Part shown: in pieces, positions 1 through 11,439 of the stretch | Position numbering within the stretch: position 1 is the stretch's first letter | Layout of the letters: every line of letters begins with the position of its first letter | Assembly: GCA_963971575.1 (NCBI GenBank) | Contig: OZ020624.1 | Location: 9,572,625 to 9,636,624, forward strand | DNA length: 64,000 nucleotides | Reading direction: 5' to 3' | Source: Liopterus haemorrhoidalis | Lineage: Eukaryota > Arthropoda > Insecta > Coleoptera > Dytiscidae | Notes under the pieces: model-generated | The model's database searches: none | What the model was told of the DNA's origin: nothing | Seen by the model: only the letters and a program-made list of their open reading frames with translations | Made by a program: the position numbers and the translations under genes

Positions 1-284
1 AAATTTTTATAATTAAATCTTAAGGATCATTCTCTCTTTTTCTTTAGGTACAGAGAATCCTCGATATACATACGTCGTTTCGCAGACACTTCGTTGATTA
101 ATAGGAATATGTACGTTATTGCAAAAAACGACGAAAGTGACGGTTTTGCCATAAATTCTGTTACAAAATTTTCAGTGAAATCCATCCTACAAGATGCTAA
201 AAGATGGTTCAATTCTATATTAGTACATAATACATAGATGCATATTAAGCAAGAAACACCAATCAGTTCTCAAAATGATTGCTT

Positions 285-680
285 CTGCCCGTTACTCAGC
301 TGCCACACGTCAATAGAACTAGGAAGCATTACTTGAAAAGATTTTTAATATTGAGGAGGCTTTCAACCACCAGAATGACATGGTGTATGCTACAAGTTCA
401 CGAGAAACTTGCAAGAAAGCGCCGACGATCCAGAGGGGCAATTACCCTGCTTCAGTTATAGTTTGAAGGAGCAGGAGCTCGGCTGCGATACCACAAGCTT
501 CATTTTTACCAGAAAGAAGTAAACATCGGTCAGAGTCTACTTGAAAACCGTCTTGAAGTCAGTAGTTAAGAACTAAACAATTCCCTCTTTGGTAGTCACC
601 ACAGGAGCTTCCAGCAAGGTTCAGCGCCAGCCCATAATGTGAAGGCTGCGAAGCAGTGGTTTGATCTAGCTATTCTTTCA
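285..680 (+). pseudogene. Tc1/mariner-type transposase fragment
   Basis: Read across frameshifts, the plus strand gives a transposase middle section. A segment near 330-460 contains EEAFNHQNDMVY and NYPASVIV, and one near 595-675 reads SFQQGSAPAHNVKAAKQWFD. The second matches the family signature around the second catalytic aspartate (usually FQQDSAPAH), but here the aspartate codon has become glycine. Stops follow the VIV segment and the frame shifts more than once, so no active protein is possible. The C-terminal part with the third catalytic residue is absent, because the sequence runs directly into an oppositely oriented mariner near 670. Family placement rests on motif recognition only; it is clearly not the same subfamily as its neighbour. 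Confidence 0.7.
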
Positions 681-1602
681 CATTTTCATATGAACAAAAG
701 TGCTGCTTGGCAAGTGCGTGACCCATCGATGCGAACAAGCGGTAATCTGAAGGGGCCAAGTCTGGTGAGTAAGCGGCATGGGGTAGCACTTCCCACTTGA
801 GTGCCTCCAATGTGTTGAAAACTGCTTTTGCCTTATGTCATGCAGCGTTATCGTGAAGAAAGATTACCTTGTGCTGTCTTCTTTCGTATTCTGGTCGTTT
901 TATGAGCAGCGAATGGTTCAATTCGATCAGTTGTTGTTGGTAGTGTTGGGTATTAACTGTTTCACCAGGTTTTAACAATTCATAATAGACCACACCCTTT
1001 TGGTCCCACCAAGTACAGAGCATTGTCTTTTTGCCAAAGCGATTCGGTCTTGCAGTTGATGTGGATGGTGAGCCTGGGTTCACCCATGATTTTTTGCGTT
1101 TGAGATTTTCAAAATAAATCCATTTTTATCGCCAGTAATGATACGATGCAAGAAAAACTTTCTTTTGTATCGTGCAAGCAAAATTTCACAAGTGTTTTTG
1201 CGTTTTTCCATCTGCCTCTCATTCAATGCATGTGGAACCCATCGGCTGACTTTCTGGATCTTACCCATATCTCGTAGGCGATTGGAAACAGCTTGTTGAC
1301 TAACGCCTAACTGCTCTGCTAGTTGTTTTTGTGATTGACTATCGTCTTCCTGTAGCAATGTTTCCAATTTTGTATCTTCATATTTTTTTTGGAGGTTTTC
1401 CATGTTCTTTGTCTGTAAGATCAAAGTCACCACTTTTGAAACGCCGAAACCATCGTTCACACGTATCTTGCGATGGAGCATATTCACCATAAGCTTCTCG
1501 AAGCAGTCTGTATGATTCAGCAGCAGTTTTTTTCAAATGAAAACAAAACAGTAGTACTGGCGAATGCCCTTTATTTGACACAAAATTTGACATTTTTAAC
1601 AC
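670..1602 (-). pseudogene. Mariner transposase (mauritiana-like), broken
   Basis: A DDE/D transposase for cut-and-paste transposition, read right to left in three frames. The N-terminal part (1378-1602) includes the ESYRLLREAYGEYAPS and CERWFRRFKSGDFD motifs of the first helix-turn-helix. The next part (1080-1490) has a second HTH (QLAEQLGVSQQAVSNRL) and the first catalytic aspartate in ITGD, followed by KNG instead of the usual EKW. The third part (838-1083) has GKKTMLCTWWDQKGVVYYELL and the second aspartate in LHDN. After another frameshift, 700-840 encodes LEALKWEVLPH and the third aspartate in YSPDLAPSDY. The expected C-terminal exon end is missing where it meets the plus-strand transposase. 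Frameshifts make it inactive. Confidence 0.9.
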
Positions 1603-1764
1603 AGTAAAACAAAACTATATGATCACTTTTCAAATTATAACCTATACGCATTTGACACTTAATGATAACTTAACAAAACGCCATATGTGTTGAAACTTTG
1701 AACTATACACTCCGTTTGCGCGGTAAGTTTGAAAAAAAACCGCATTTCATACTTGTAGACCTGG
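670..1764 (-). mobile_element. Mariner element, one TIR retained
   Basis: The transposase upstream end is followed by a terminal inverted repeat at 1743-1764 that, read on the minus strand, begins CCAGGTCTACAAGTATGAAA, very close to the Mos1-type terminus. A TA dinucleotide (1765-1766), the expected mariner target, lies just outside. The other TIR is missing, so the element is truncated on its 3' side near 670. Confidence 0.8.
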
Positions 1765-1766
1765 TA

Positions 1767-2731
1767 TATCATGCCTAAATCTGAAGAATCCGTCTAAAAA
1801 GGAGAGAAAATATAAGAATAATGCATATTGATGTGAGTCGCCATAATACAAACGAAATTTTTGATCAACTAATTAAAATTCATTGTTTTTGTCACGAGGT
1901 CCCTGTCACTATCCTTTTAGTTTATACCCAGGATAGCGTTTAGAGTGCAAGTGCTGCTTTACAATTCTGGTGTAAAATGAACATTTGCATGAAATTTATG
2001 TTCATTTTTCAACCGGTACATTTAAAACACAACATACATTACCTGTGAACCCATAAAGTTTGGTGCAGGTACCGCACGTTATTTAGAATTAGCGTTTTTC
2101 AGATACAAACAGACATGAACATGATACGATAAATAATATAACATCGCAGTATAAAGCAAGAAGAAGGGGAGATCATGCAGTGTTGGACTTAGGGGGTCGT
2201 GTCAGTATATATCAGGACCGGAGCGCGTGGCTTTATTACCCACACAACAAAAATCGAAGAATTTTACGGAATTTAAGAGAAAAATATTAAGTGTTAACAT
2301 GCAATATTACTTGTTTTAATATTTCTTAAAGTACACAGAGAAATTTGAATAATAAAATATTTAAAAATATTATGCTGCTGAACGACTGTGGTTTATAGTT
2401 AGAAAGAGAACGTAAAAAAATATTTTTAGACTTCTGTATATAGGTCTAAGATGCAACAATATAAAAACTTATAATATAAAGTATGTTTTAAAAAAAGGCG
2501 TGTGCATAATATTTCAATAATACTGTTAGCAACATAAATAATACCAGACACTAATAAATTCAGAAGAAACATTAAAACCAGAAAACAATCTTTGTATATT
2601 GATCTGTAAAGTTTTTAAAGAAGTCTGTTTATGACAAATGAAAGAATCAAGAATCAGCTTATTTATATATTTCCTTCTCACTCATGCTTGCAAGGCACGT
2701 GCGAGACAGAAATATAGAAATAAGTTGGTTG
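1767..2731. other. No gene seen; AT-rich spacer
   Basis: I see no coding motif, clear repeat or RNA here. Short frames are chance. Confidence 0.6.
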
Positions 2732-3065
2732 TATAGTGCGTTCAAAGGTGAGTATGCAGTACAGGACATATGGAGTAGTTCTTTTTCATACTCTCTAATG
2801 GGTTTACACAATGACACTATCCTTTTCTTGCTTGTCGACGTTGCCAGCTCTAAAACGCGCTGATCTGTGAAGACGCAGTATTCTACAAATGGCCATTTGT
2901 TTTTGTTGACTGTTATTTTGAGTTTTATAAGAGTTGATTTTTGTAAATCATACGAGTTTTTCATATTATTATAATTGACACATTTGACACTTTTATAACA
3001 TTTGGCAACACCGCTACCATTTTCCATAAGAGCTATACTGCAAACTCACCTTCGAACGCACTATA
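2732..3065. mobile_element. Short TIR element (MITE-like), 334 bp
   Basis: Imperfect inverted repeats of 30 bp occur at 2732-2761 (starting TATAGTGCGTTC) and 3036-3065 (ending GAACGCACTATA). The outer TATA may include a duplicated TA target. A 122-codon minus-strand frame crosses most of the element (2659-3027) and includes CKPIREYEKELL, but it runs through one TIR and matches no family I know, so I do not call it a gene. Superfamily is open; a TA target would suit Tc1/mariner. Confidence 0.65.
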
Positions 3066-3153
3066 GCTTCGTTCGTCATTGAATTTAAAAAACTGAATTG
3101 TAGAATTAATATTAATTCTTTAAAGATCTAATAATATTATTTTTATATTTATT

Positions 3154-4138
3154 AGGGTTTTGCAGATACGACCAAAAAACCCTTTTAACGTCACTCATGT
3201 GTCTGTACGATAGAAATTTTGGCCAAATGGCTGGACCTAGAAAGTTGTAATTTGGCATACTTGTTCAATACTTTGACCCATATATATAGGAAAATTATTG
3301 AGAATTTAAAAAACATATCGCCGGAAAAATATAAACATATATGTATTCAACTAAAAAAATAAATATTTATTTAAAATTATATAGAGCAGCGTTTCCCAAC
3401 CGCCGGTCCGTGAGATTTTTTTGCCGGTCCGCGAGAGTTTGTTACAAAATCTCCGGGTTTGTAGTTTGGAGGTGAAATTTTTTTTGCTCATCACTTACAT
3501 TTTGGAGGTGAATACCTTTTTTTTTGTTCAGCACTTATATTTTGGAGCTGCTCATCACTTGTAATAATATTGCGATACACATTACTTTCTAAACTTGCCG
3601 GTCCGCAATTTTTTTCTAGGTTACTTGCCGGTCCGCCATGAAAAAAGGTTGGGAAACGCTGATATAGAGGATATCAAATGATACCTCTGAATGCGTGAAT
3701 AAACCAACATTTATATTTTGGAAAAAAACATTTATTTATGGGATTTTCCTCTAAAATGTGTCAAAAAACTTTTGTATACCGCCACCCATACCCTACCCAT
3801 ACCCTATAATCCAGAAGGGTTAACCTATGTACAATAATGTGAACCGGAATAGTACAAGAATTTTTAATCTGATAATTATTTGAAAAGTTAATTTTTTTGC
3901 TACACCGTGCTTACAATATTTATCTGCCTGACTGGAGAACTGCGTAGCTATAGCTGTGTCTTGATCTGCAAGCGCATCGCAAGTGCGGTTGTAAGTTTCT
4001 AGGTGGAAGCATGTGGGTATTATTTCAAAAGTAATCGAAGTTTATGATTTTTAATATGTACAAATAATTTATTATCCCTTACGACATACCTATAAAATCC
4101 TGAAATGTGTGAAAATTCGCAGTACACATCAATTTTTC
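3154..4138 (+). repeat. 1-kb TIR repeat family, copy 1 (degenerate, split)
   Basis: Starts AGGGTTTTGCAGATACGACC and ends near CCTGAAATGTGTGAAAATTC, matching the start and end of two better copies at 33706 and 43380. A hAT element interrupts it at 3387-3661; the homology resumes with GATATCAAATGA. Shared internal blocks include GGACCTAGAAAGTTG, GAATAGTACAAGAATTTTT and the terminal ATGTGTGAAAATTC. It is the most diverged of the three long copies. Confidence 0.75.
3387..3661. mobile_element. Non-autonomous hAT element, 275 bp
   Basis: The ends are CAGCGTTTCCCAACC and its inverted match GGTTGGGAAACGCTG. An exact 8-bp target duplication, ATATAGAG, flanks it at 3379-3386 and 3662-3669, which is diagnostic of the hAT superfamily. 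It codes for nothing. Its centre (about 3470-3560) holds a T-rich tandem motif of the form TTTTTTTTGCTCATCACTTA that recurs in other elements of this window. It is inserted in the 1-kb repeat copy. Confidence 0.93.
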
Positions 4139-4287
4139 TAATATTAATTACTAATCTAAATTAACTTTAAATTCTTTAAATTAAAGTATTATGTATGTTT
4201 TGTAACTAAAATATGAAATTCAGTCATGCAGATATTTGGGTTGTCATAGTTCTTTCAAAAATTCTGTCCACAGATTATAGATTAAGA

Positions 4288-4877
4288 CAGAGGTTCTTAA
4301 ACTTGTGTAGTCCGAGGATCCCCTCTTGAACAACATTTTTTTTGCGGACCCCATCCCAACCCTAGGCATTTTACGTCGTTCTTGAGACATAATTTCTGGC
4401 TCAGTAATCTCATAGGCACTAAGTTATAATAAATATTGGTAAAAATGTATCGCTGGTTATTTTAATAAACGGTCTTGAGCTTTTATAGAGATGAACATTT
4501 TTATTAGCATTACGAATAAAAAACATAAAATGAATAAAAATAGTAGTAAAAAGAATTAGAAAAGTTACAAATTTTAATACGTTAAGCTCATACAAACATT
4601 TCTTGGTCAAATATTGGTCAAAATAGATCTTATTATAATATGTTTTCTATAAACAATTTGCAGTTGAATAAAAATAATTAAATTTTTCCTAATTATTGTT
4701 TAATTATATCAATAACTAGTTAGGTAACAACAAATACAAAAAGTCCTGACCAAGTAGGATTTTTATTAAATGAGTTATTTGAATAAAAGCGAAAAGTTGT
4801 GGGATGTAAAGTTAATGTCAAAATTGTTTTGCGGACCCCCAGTAATGGCTACGCGGACCACAGTTTAAGAACCGCTG
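4288..4877. mobile_element. Non-autonomous hAT element, 590 bp
   Basis: Ends CAGAGGTTCTTAAACTTGTG and CACAGTTTAAGAACCGCTG form inverted repeats. The exact 8-bp duplication GATTAAGA lies at 4280-4287 and 4878-4885. Near each end are GCGGACC motifs typical of subterminal transposase sites. No transposase remains inside; the 63-codon frame at 4419-4610 is chance. A piece of the same family lies at 39157-39250. Confidence 0.93.
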
Positions 4878-4885
4878 GATTAAGA

Positions 4886-5780
4886 TATAAGAAAACTTAA
4901 ATGTTATTGTCGACGAAAGGATGTTTGTAAATTAATTTTCAATTAATGTTTCCCATTAAGAAGAATCTTAACAAACAACACTTCAAATATATTCAGAAAA
5001 GCTATTACTCAAAGTTTCTAAAATATATAATTAATAATCGCTATCTATTAATTCAGTGGGCACATATTTAAAACCCATGTAAAGATCAGAGATTCAGGCA
5101 AAAGAAAAACAACATCGTTGATTAAAACTATGCTTTGCAAATAAATCCTATTAGATTGAACAAAGTCTTTATTTGGCTTATCTCATAATTTATCACTGGG
5201 TCTCGGTAGATGTTCTTGGGCTACTGTTCAGTGGAGCGCCGGCCAACAGGTAGATTAGATCCCTAAAGAAACATTTGCATGAATCGTGAGGTTAGTCGCT
5301 GTTTTAGTCTGAGCAACAACGCTTCGTTCCTCTTATTTAAATCAAGAACCAGATACAAAGCGAGAATTTATATTTGCTCCGTGGTAAAAATATCCAGTGA
5401 TCTGCATTGGTGGTAGGATAAGAATAGGACAGATAATGAGAGATTCCACTACTGGTTAATAGATGCCATTAGACAATTAACGAACCAAGATATGATACTA
5501 CTATAAATTTACAAATTGCCTATTAGGTTGGTATTCTGCTCTCTACTAGTTCTACTCTCCACGACATTAACAGACTATGTATTTTTATATAAAACTTGCA
5601 TGCATGTACTTATTTAAAACTACGTTTTCCACGACAAATACGTTCGATAAAAAATTTGCGAACTATGCGCATGGCGCAATACCTAGTAAGTAAAAAGGGG
5701 TATAACTAAATATAACGCAGTTGTCATTTATGCGTTGACGCTAATTTTGTAATCCCAATTTCTTTACTCTGACATTTTTT
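4886..5780. other. No gene seen
   Basis: AT-rich sequence with no recognised coding segment. 5180-5300 is somewhat less AT-rich but matches nothing I know. Confidence 0.5.
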
Positions 5781-5789
5781 AATTTGATT

Positions 5790-5885
5790 ATGACTTCTAA
5801 TATAGACCTGAACACAGAGCAGCGTGTCTATGTGAAATTTTGTAAACTTGGAGATCGGGTTCAAAGATGGGTTACATCAAGGTGC
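5790..5885 (+). pseudogene. Possible mariner transposase N-terminus
   Basis: The frame starting at the ATG near 5790 reads through NTEQRVYVKFCKLGDRVQRW. The EQR-x-x-x-KFC-KLG pattern resembles the start of irritans/SETMAR-type mariner transposases. It stops soon after and is followed by a hAT at 5952. It could be the front end of the same fossil mariner whose later parts lie at 6840-7200. The call is weak because only about 30 residues are available. Confidence 0.35.
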
Positions 5886-5951
5886 TGGTAATTTCAAATT
5901 ATCTGCAGAACATCGGCGAAGGCAAATTCTTGTGTTCCTGAGTTCTTATCT

Positions 5952-6483
5952 CAGGGGTCCCCAAAGTGGTCGATATTGACCCCCGGGGGTCGATATGACA
6001 TTGTTAAGGGTAGATTCTGGCTCGGGGGTCTATGGAAAAAAGTTAAAAATTACTAGTATAATTTTAATATATAACTGTGTAGCTAACACAGTGGTTGAGG
6101 CTGGTTTTAGCCATGTTAATTCCATCCTGACAAAACAGAGAAACAAGTTAGATGTAGAATTCCGTGGCGATTTAAGGCTGAAATTAACTAATTTTGAACC
6201 CGACATTGCTAATTTTGCAAAAAATCACCAACCACACCCGTCACATTGACAATGATATGCAATTTTATTGAATAATAATATTATTGTAACGCATTTAGAT
6301 ATAATTATATTAGATAAATGTAATATAAATAAAAAACACTGTACAATAAACAATATAAGAAATCACAGAAGCGTATTTTTTGCTTGGCTATTATAATAAC
6401 GTAATTGTAAAATAGAGGGGATCGATACGAAGTCGAAAAACTCTTCTGGGGGTCGATGGTCAAAAAAGTTTAGGGAGCCCTAG
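5952..6483 (+). mobile_element. hAT element with transposase C-terminus
   Basis: The left end CAGGGGTCCCCAAAGT and the right end AGTTTAGGGAGCCCTAG are diverged inverted repeats. Both ends carry GGGGGTCGAT motifs near the terminus. The flanking 8 bases do not match well, so the target duplication has decayed or the end is off by a few bases. It is the only hAT here with transposase coding sequence. Confidence 0.7.
6073..6249 (+). pseudogene. hAT transposase C-terminal dimerisation region
   Basis: The last 58 codons of a BED-type hAT transposase related to the ZBED/SCAN-fusion group. The diagnostic run includes VEAGFSHVNSILTKQRN and the close LTNFEPDIANFAKNHQPHPSH-like ending (shown here only in part), followed by a natural stop. 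In this family the segment is the helix-rich dimerisation domain. The preceding frame (from 5995) is non-coding element sequence, and the BED finger and catalytic domain are absent, so this is an internally deleted copy. Confidence 0.8.
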
Positions 6484-6839
6484 TCTGTATAGATAAATTT
6501 GAAGGCTATATTTTTTATTCTATCCCCATTACTTACTAATTATTAGAGCTAGCTGTTCTGCGAGTGCCATCTATTCAATAGGTGCTAGGAATATACATTC
6601 AATTTTTCCAGCGTGGCTGGATATTTGGAGTCAAATCGGAGCGTCTGTATTGAGAAAACTTTTCTGAGATTTTAGCCGTTTCCGTAAAGGGCGATGTCCA
6701 TAGAGTTGGCTCATGATTGACTTTGAATTTTCTTAATTTCGTCCATTTCTCTTTGGATAGAGGGTAATGCAATCCCATCTGGCGTATATGACCTCTATTA
6801 ATATTCGTGGGCTCCACTGATTAACCGGCATGTTTCATT

Positions 6840-7200
6840 TAATGTTTGCGAATTAAACCATATCAATTGGCGACTAACTTTTAGAGAGATAGCAGAAGAA
6901 GTAGGAATATCATACGTACCTTGCTATAACATTTTGACCAATGCCGATAACCCCGACATAGTACCAACTCACATTTCTTTGGTAGTTTAGGGTGAATAAC
7001 AAAGTCTCATTTCCCACCCACCATTGCCCGTGTGAATTTTTCTTTTTTCCAAGACTGACAAGTTAGTTAAACCACCGTTTTCAAGTAACTGAAAATATAA
7101 AAATAAATCAGAAACTGATCTAAAAGCGATTACTAGAAGTGTTTACAAACTGTGTTTCCAGAAGTGGAAAACGCAGCGATGTATAATTGTAATAAGGCAG
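6840..7200 (+). pseudogene. Fossil mariner transposase, internally deleted
   Basis: About 6870-6945 encodes RLTFREIAEEVGISYVPCYN, the second helix-turn-helix of SETMAR/irritans-type mariner transposases. About 7110-7180 encodes DLKAITRSVYKLCFQKWK, which matches the C-terminal segment of the same protein family. The central catalytic part is lost: only about 160 bases separate them, far too few. Stops and frame changes occur. A second copy of just the C-terminal piece lies at 50590-50720. Confidence 0.7.
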
Positions 7201-8299
7201 TATGTTGGTAGAATATTTTCAATAAATGTCGGATACGCATTTATAAAAGAAATTTTACAAATAAATTGGTTGATGGAGATAATTGGCAGTGAATTAAAAA
7301 AGAATTTTTATCATTATCTGAAAATACAGTTGTATTGAAACCTTTTTTCTTAAAACTGAATGAGCCAAGACTTAATTCAACTTGTCATCAGAAACTCTGT
7401 GTGAGTGAACTTAATTATCTGATTTATCTCAATTATTTTAGTTGCAGTTTGGACCTTACTTTTAGTAAGCGGAAAAGCATCTACCATTTAAAGCAGATTG
7501 CAAATGGCTTAAAAACTTTTGTATATCTTCTCAATAATAATTTGTCTTAATTAGTACCCAGTACTAGGTACAGTTTGCCAGTTTAACTTTTATCATCACT
7601 CACGCAAAACTCAAAAATATCAAATCTTTTTCAGTGACATATAACTACTAGCTAGATCTTTTGTTAGATCAATATTTTGCGTGGTCTTCCCCGTTGATCT
7701 TGAATGTTCAGTCTTCCTTTTCAGATCATCTTATCTGTCCTCTTATGTCTTCATAGCTTATCCTTGTTACTAACTTGCTAAGTCACTACGCAGCAATCTT
7801 AAATAATGTGTGCCAAAATCTTACACAAATTACAAACTGTGGTATATTTTTAAACTAAAATTAAATAAAAAATTCATATTTACGCTCTAATAAATGATCA
7901 CAGAAAAGTCACTAGATTTATTTTTGTGGGAAAATTCTTGTGGGGAATTTCAGCATAATCAAAGTCAATAATTATAAGTTATTTTATTTAGGTGAACTTA
8001 CAATATTTTTAAACTTTAAAACATAATTTTATTTATTAAATATCAAACTGAAAGAAAGACACAAGCTAACATAATTCTTCTTATCCTTATTATTACATAA
8101 ATAATATTTCTTTATTTATTCACATGTTTAGTTACAAAAGATAATTCCAAAGAACAAAATATAACATTAAAAAACAAATTGTAAAGTAATAAAAAAACAC
8201 AGAAAATTAAGACAATTGGTTGACCTAACTTGGTTAAGAAATGCGTCCATAGACATGTTGAATAAATCCACAGTATTATTATTATTATTTCATACTCCA
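7201..8299. other. No gene seen; AT-rich
   Basis: No coding motif recognised. A short ATT run occurs at 8272-8292. Confidence 0.5.
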
Positions 8300-8790
8300 A
8301 TAATACTGCAATTCTCTATTTATTTACAATTCCCTATTGTATGCCCACAGAAACTTCAATGAACTTGTAACACATGAGCAGGTACATAACTACAACACTC
8401 GAAATAAAGGCAAAATCTATCCAACCTATATAAGCCTCCAAAAATCAAGAAATAGTACTAACTATTATTCAGTAAAGTTCATGAACTTACTGCCTAATAA
8501 TTTTAAATCTGACTGTTTTAATACTTTTAAAAATAAAATAATTTTTTTTTTAACAGACAATCCATTTTGTTCTGTCAATGAATTCTTATCTTATAAATTT
8601 TAACGCGCTTGCTAGGTAGTCTCTCTGAACTCTTGTTTTAATATTAAGTGCTATATATATTTATTTATTTTTTCTTCCATTTTAAACTATTATTTTGTGT
8701 ATATTATGTGTAATTACGACTGACTTTAAACAATTTATGTATTGTAACATAGTCAATAAATTATATTATTATTATTATTATTATTAATAA
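8300..8790 (+). pseudogene. LINE 3' end (CR1/jockey-like)
   Basis: The frame ending at 8603 is the C-terminus of a non-LTR retrotransposon polyprotein. It has the hallmark HNYNTRNKGKIYP motif, then NYYSVKFMNLLPNNFKS and a final SVNEFLSYKF before the stop. This is the segment after the reverse transcriptase domain. A 3' untranslated region follows and ends in an ATT microsatellite (8762-8790), a common LINE tail. The element is strongly 5'-truncated: only about 90 codons of a protein usually near 900-1000 residues remain. The LINE at 31565-32600 belongs to a related family. Confidence 0.85.
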
Positions 8791-9894
8791 AACGGTGACT
8801 AGGAACAAAAATCATACATTTCACAACTTTCATGAAATTAATGAAATTTCACTGACACCCAGATGAAATTTTACCAAGGAAATAGCATTTTTCAGTACAA
8901 TAACATATATTCACAATAATAACTTATAGTTTTGTACTATAATAATTATTGTAAAATCTTACAATAACTATAACTCTTGGTCGAGAATAACACACACAAT
9001 CAACGACGCGTCCTTTATGGCGGAGTAATATTGTTATTTTTGATCTGTGTAAAACCAGATGCTTCCCAGTCAATCACAAGCATAGACTTTTGCGTGAAAA
9101 TTTTAAAATGCTCCTCCTAGTTTAAAAATAAACTATAGTTAGTCAAAGTTTTTCTACAAAATATACAATTTTGAAACTCTAAAATTTTCCGTTTCTGTTT
9201 TTAAACCTTTCTAGAGGTGTTGTTTCGGCGCCTATGTGCCGAAGACTGCAGAATCTACACTCACATTAAATTCTTGTTTCTTTTCTCTTTGCATTTTTTA
9301 TTTAATTAAAATGAAACTCGCGCGGGTGCCTTTGATATCGAAATAATTGTTTTAGAATTACTGGAATTCGAATTGTTCACTTTATATACTAATAATATAA
9401 TTCGAAGTGTACAGCATGACGTTTTCACTACAACTGTAAACTATTTATAATTAAACAGCCACTTATGTTACACTTTATCTTTTACATTTTACATTACAAT
9501 CATTACCAGTTGCATTAAAGGAAGGATGACGTGTGATATCAGAATAACAGGAATTAACGTGATTTCGTCCAATAAAACAATGAAATTGTTCTCTTTAAAA
9601 TGCATTAACGTTGCATGTGAACGTGTTTGTTTAAAGGTGATAATTGCTTATCATAAAGTTGTTCATCTTGACTGTTCGAAATTATTTTGGATTTTAGGTT
9701 AATAAATTTGTAAATAGTGACCAGTAGTGACATATGGCAACGAAGTATGGACACTGAGAATAGCAGAATATAGGGCACTTGAAATATGGGAAAGAAATAC
9801 TTTTCTGAGGTAAATTTTTCGAGGGAAAAAGTAGATGGCATATGGGAAAGCTGAACAAATCAAGAACTGTGAATGGTACATATTTACTAGAAAC
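8791..9894. other. No gene seen
   Basis: AT-rich spacer without recognised features. Confidence 0.5.
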
Positions 9895-11103
9895 GAAAAA
9901 TTAGTCTTCCGAAATTATTTCCAAGTTACATTTGAATTCTTTCGTGAATGGGTAGATTTGTATAAACTGACCTACGGGTGTATTCTGTAAGAAATGCGTT
10001 AAAATTAGCGTCAGGTTAATATTTTTATTTTAACTCCATGTCTAACGTCATTATCCAAAAATGCTATTCTGTAAGAGCATTTGTGAAGGTAAGCGTTAAT
10101 GCAATATTTGTTAACGCGAGGCGCTAACTCACCCTGTAGAGAGGCTAATATTAACAGCACGCGCATGCGCTGTTACGTTGAATTTTAACAGGAGTATTTA
10201 TGTAGTCAAATGCCAAGAGAATCCTCTCCTAATGTTTCGGTGTTGAATTAAATATTCAGTGGCGAAATTTATTTTAAAAATGGAACAGAAATGTTTGGTC
10301 CTGTGATTCTCATTATAACTGGTTTCCACAGTGTATTAAAAAATATATAACTTTATTCAACTTTTGTTTAGTCAATTTATATACATTGTATTATAACAGT
10401 TTATCTAATTTTTTAATAATATGTGAAGTATATGTTCATTCTATTTTTAAAAAGGTGTTCGGTGATATTAATTATTACATTTGATTTATTACGCTATTTC
10501 TATCCTGGGATAACACTGTTGTGATCGTCATTATCAATCTCACCAATTGTTTCTTCAAATAATACACCATTAAAATGTACTGCGATATTTTGAAACACGG
10601 CGGAGCCATAAGTGAAGTTTTGTAGCTTTCAGATGAGTATAATTTTAAGTTCTGTGTCTCAACAAAAACCAAAACTGCTCTCCAATACTCCATTTACTTC
10701 CTTTCTATACAATTACTTGCACTTGCGTCTGGGTTACTTGTATAAGAAAAATTATGAAGCGTCATTCTTATCTCTACTGTAAAGAATTCACTTTAAAAAG
10801 TAATAGAAAGTTGATTAATATTCCTACCGTCTTGTGTTTTATTCATTTTTTTTTTAAATAACTTGACATTTACTTAAATTGGATCAGCCATTTTTGCAAA
10901 CTAAACACTAGCGTTAACTTTTAAAGCCACCGTTTCGGTAGGCGCTTATTGTAGAACGTTAACTGGCTATTTTAACGCCGCCGCGCTATAATTTTAACAC
11001 ATATATGTTTAGCAAGTAGCATTTAGGTTAAAAATGGTGTTAAAAAAATTAACGTCAGTTTCTGACGCTAAGATTTTAACATCATGCTTAGAGAATAGAC
11101 CCG
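9895..11103. mobile_element. Harbinger-like TIR element, copy A, with 80-bp flank repeat
   Basis: Inverted termini lie at 9975 (CGGGTGTATTCTGTAAG...TTAGCGTCAG) and 11103 (CTGACGCTAAG...GAGAATAGACCCG); the TIR is about 40 bp with small gaps. Almost the whole 1,129-bp unit is repeated at 18392-19514. The similarity extends 80 bp to the left (9895-9974) but stops exactly at the right terminus. Left flank is CTA and right flank TAT, so no clear 3-bp duplication in this copy. The minus-strand 72-codon frame (10475-10693) is not a family I can name. The Harbinger assignment rests on the 3-bp CTA duplication of copy B. Confidence 0.7.
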
Positions 11104-11204
11104 TATATTGTTTGTTCGGTGTTCAATTGTTTATTTGAATATGTTGGGAGCGATGACTGGGATCATTAGTATCTGGCTGTGTACGTTGCAGCCGAGTTGC
11201 TAAT

Positions 11205-11300
11205 GAGAGGTGCACGCTGCGCGGAGGCGGCGCCCTAGGTCTTGTACCTCAACACGGCCAAGGGCTTGCTCAAGGGCACCTCCGCCTATCATCCATCTAC
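11205..11300 (+). other. GC-rich island of unknown origin
   Basis: An unusually GC-rich stretch in AT-rich surroundings. One frame reads like coding (LLMRGARCAEAAP, then a stop, then LYLNTAKGLLKG). I do not recognise it. Confidence 0.3.
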
Positions 11301-11439
11301 TTACGGACAAAATTGACAAACACATACTTAACCCTTTGCATTGTTTAAAAATTCATCGATTGCAAATTTTCATTATTCAATTTATTTATAAGAAATTAAC
11401 AAAAATGCGTTCATTATGAATATACGAAACATAAAATTC

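Noticed and set aside
2659..3027. 122-codon minus-strand frame as a possible small gene
   Set aside because: It runs through one TIR of a MITE-like element and shows no known motif.
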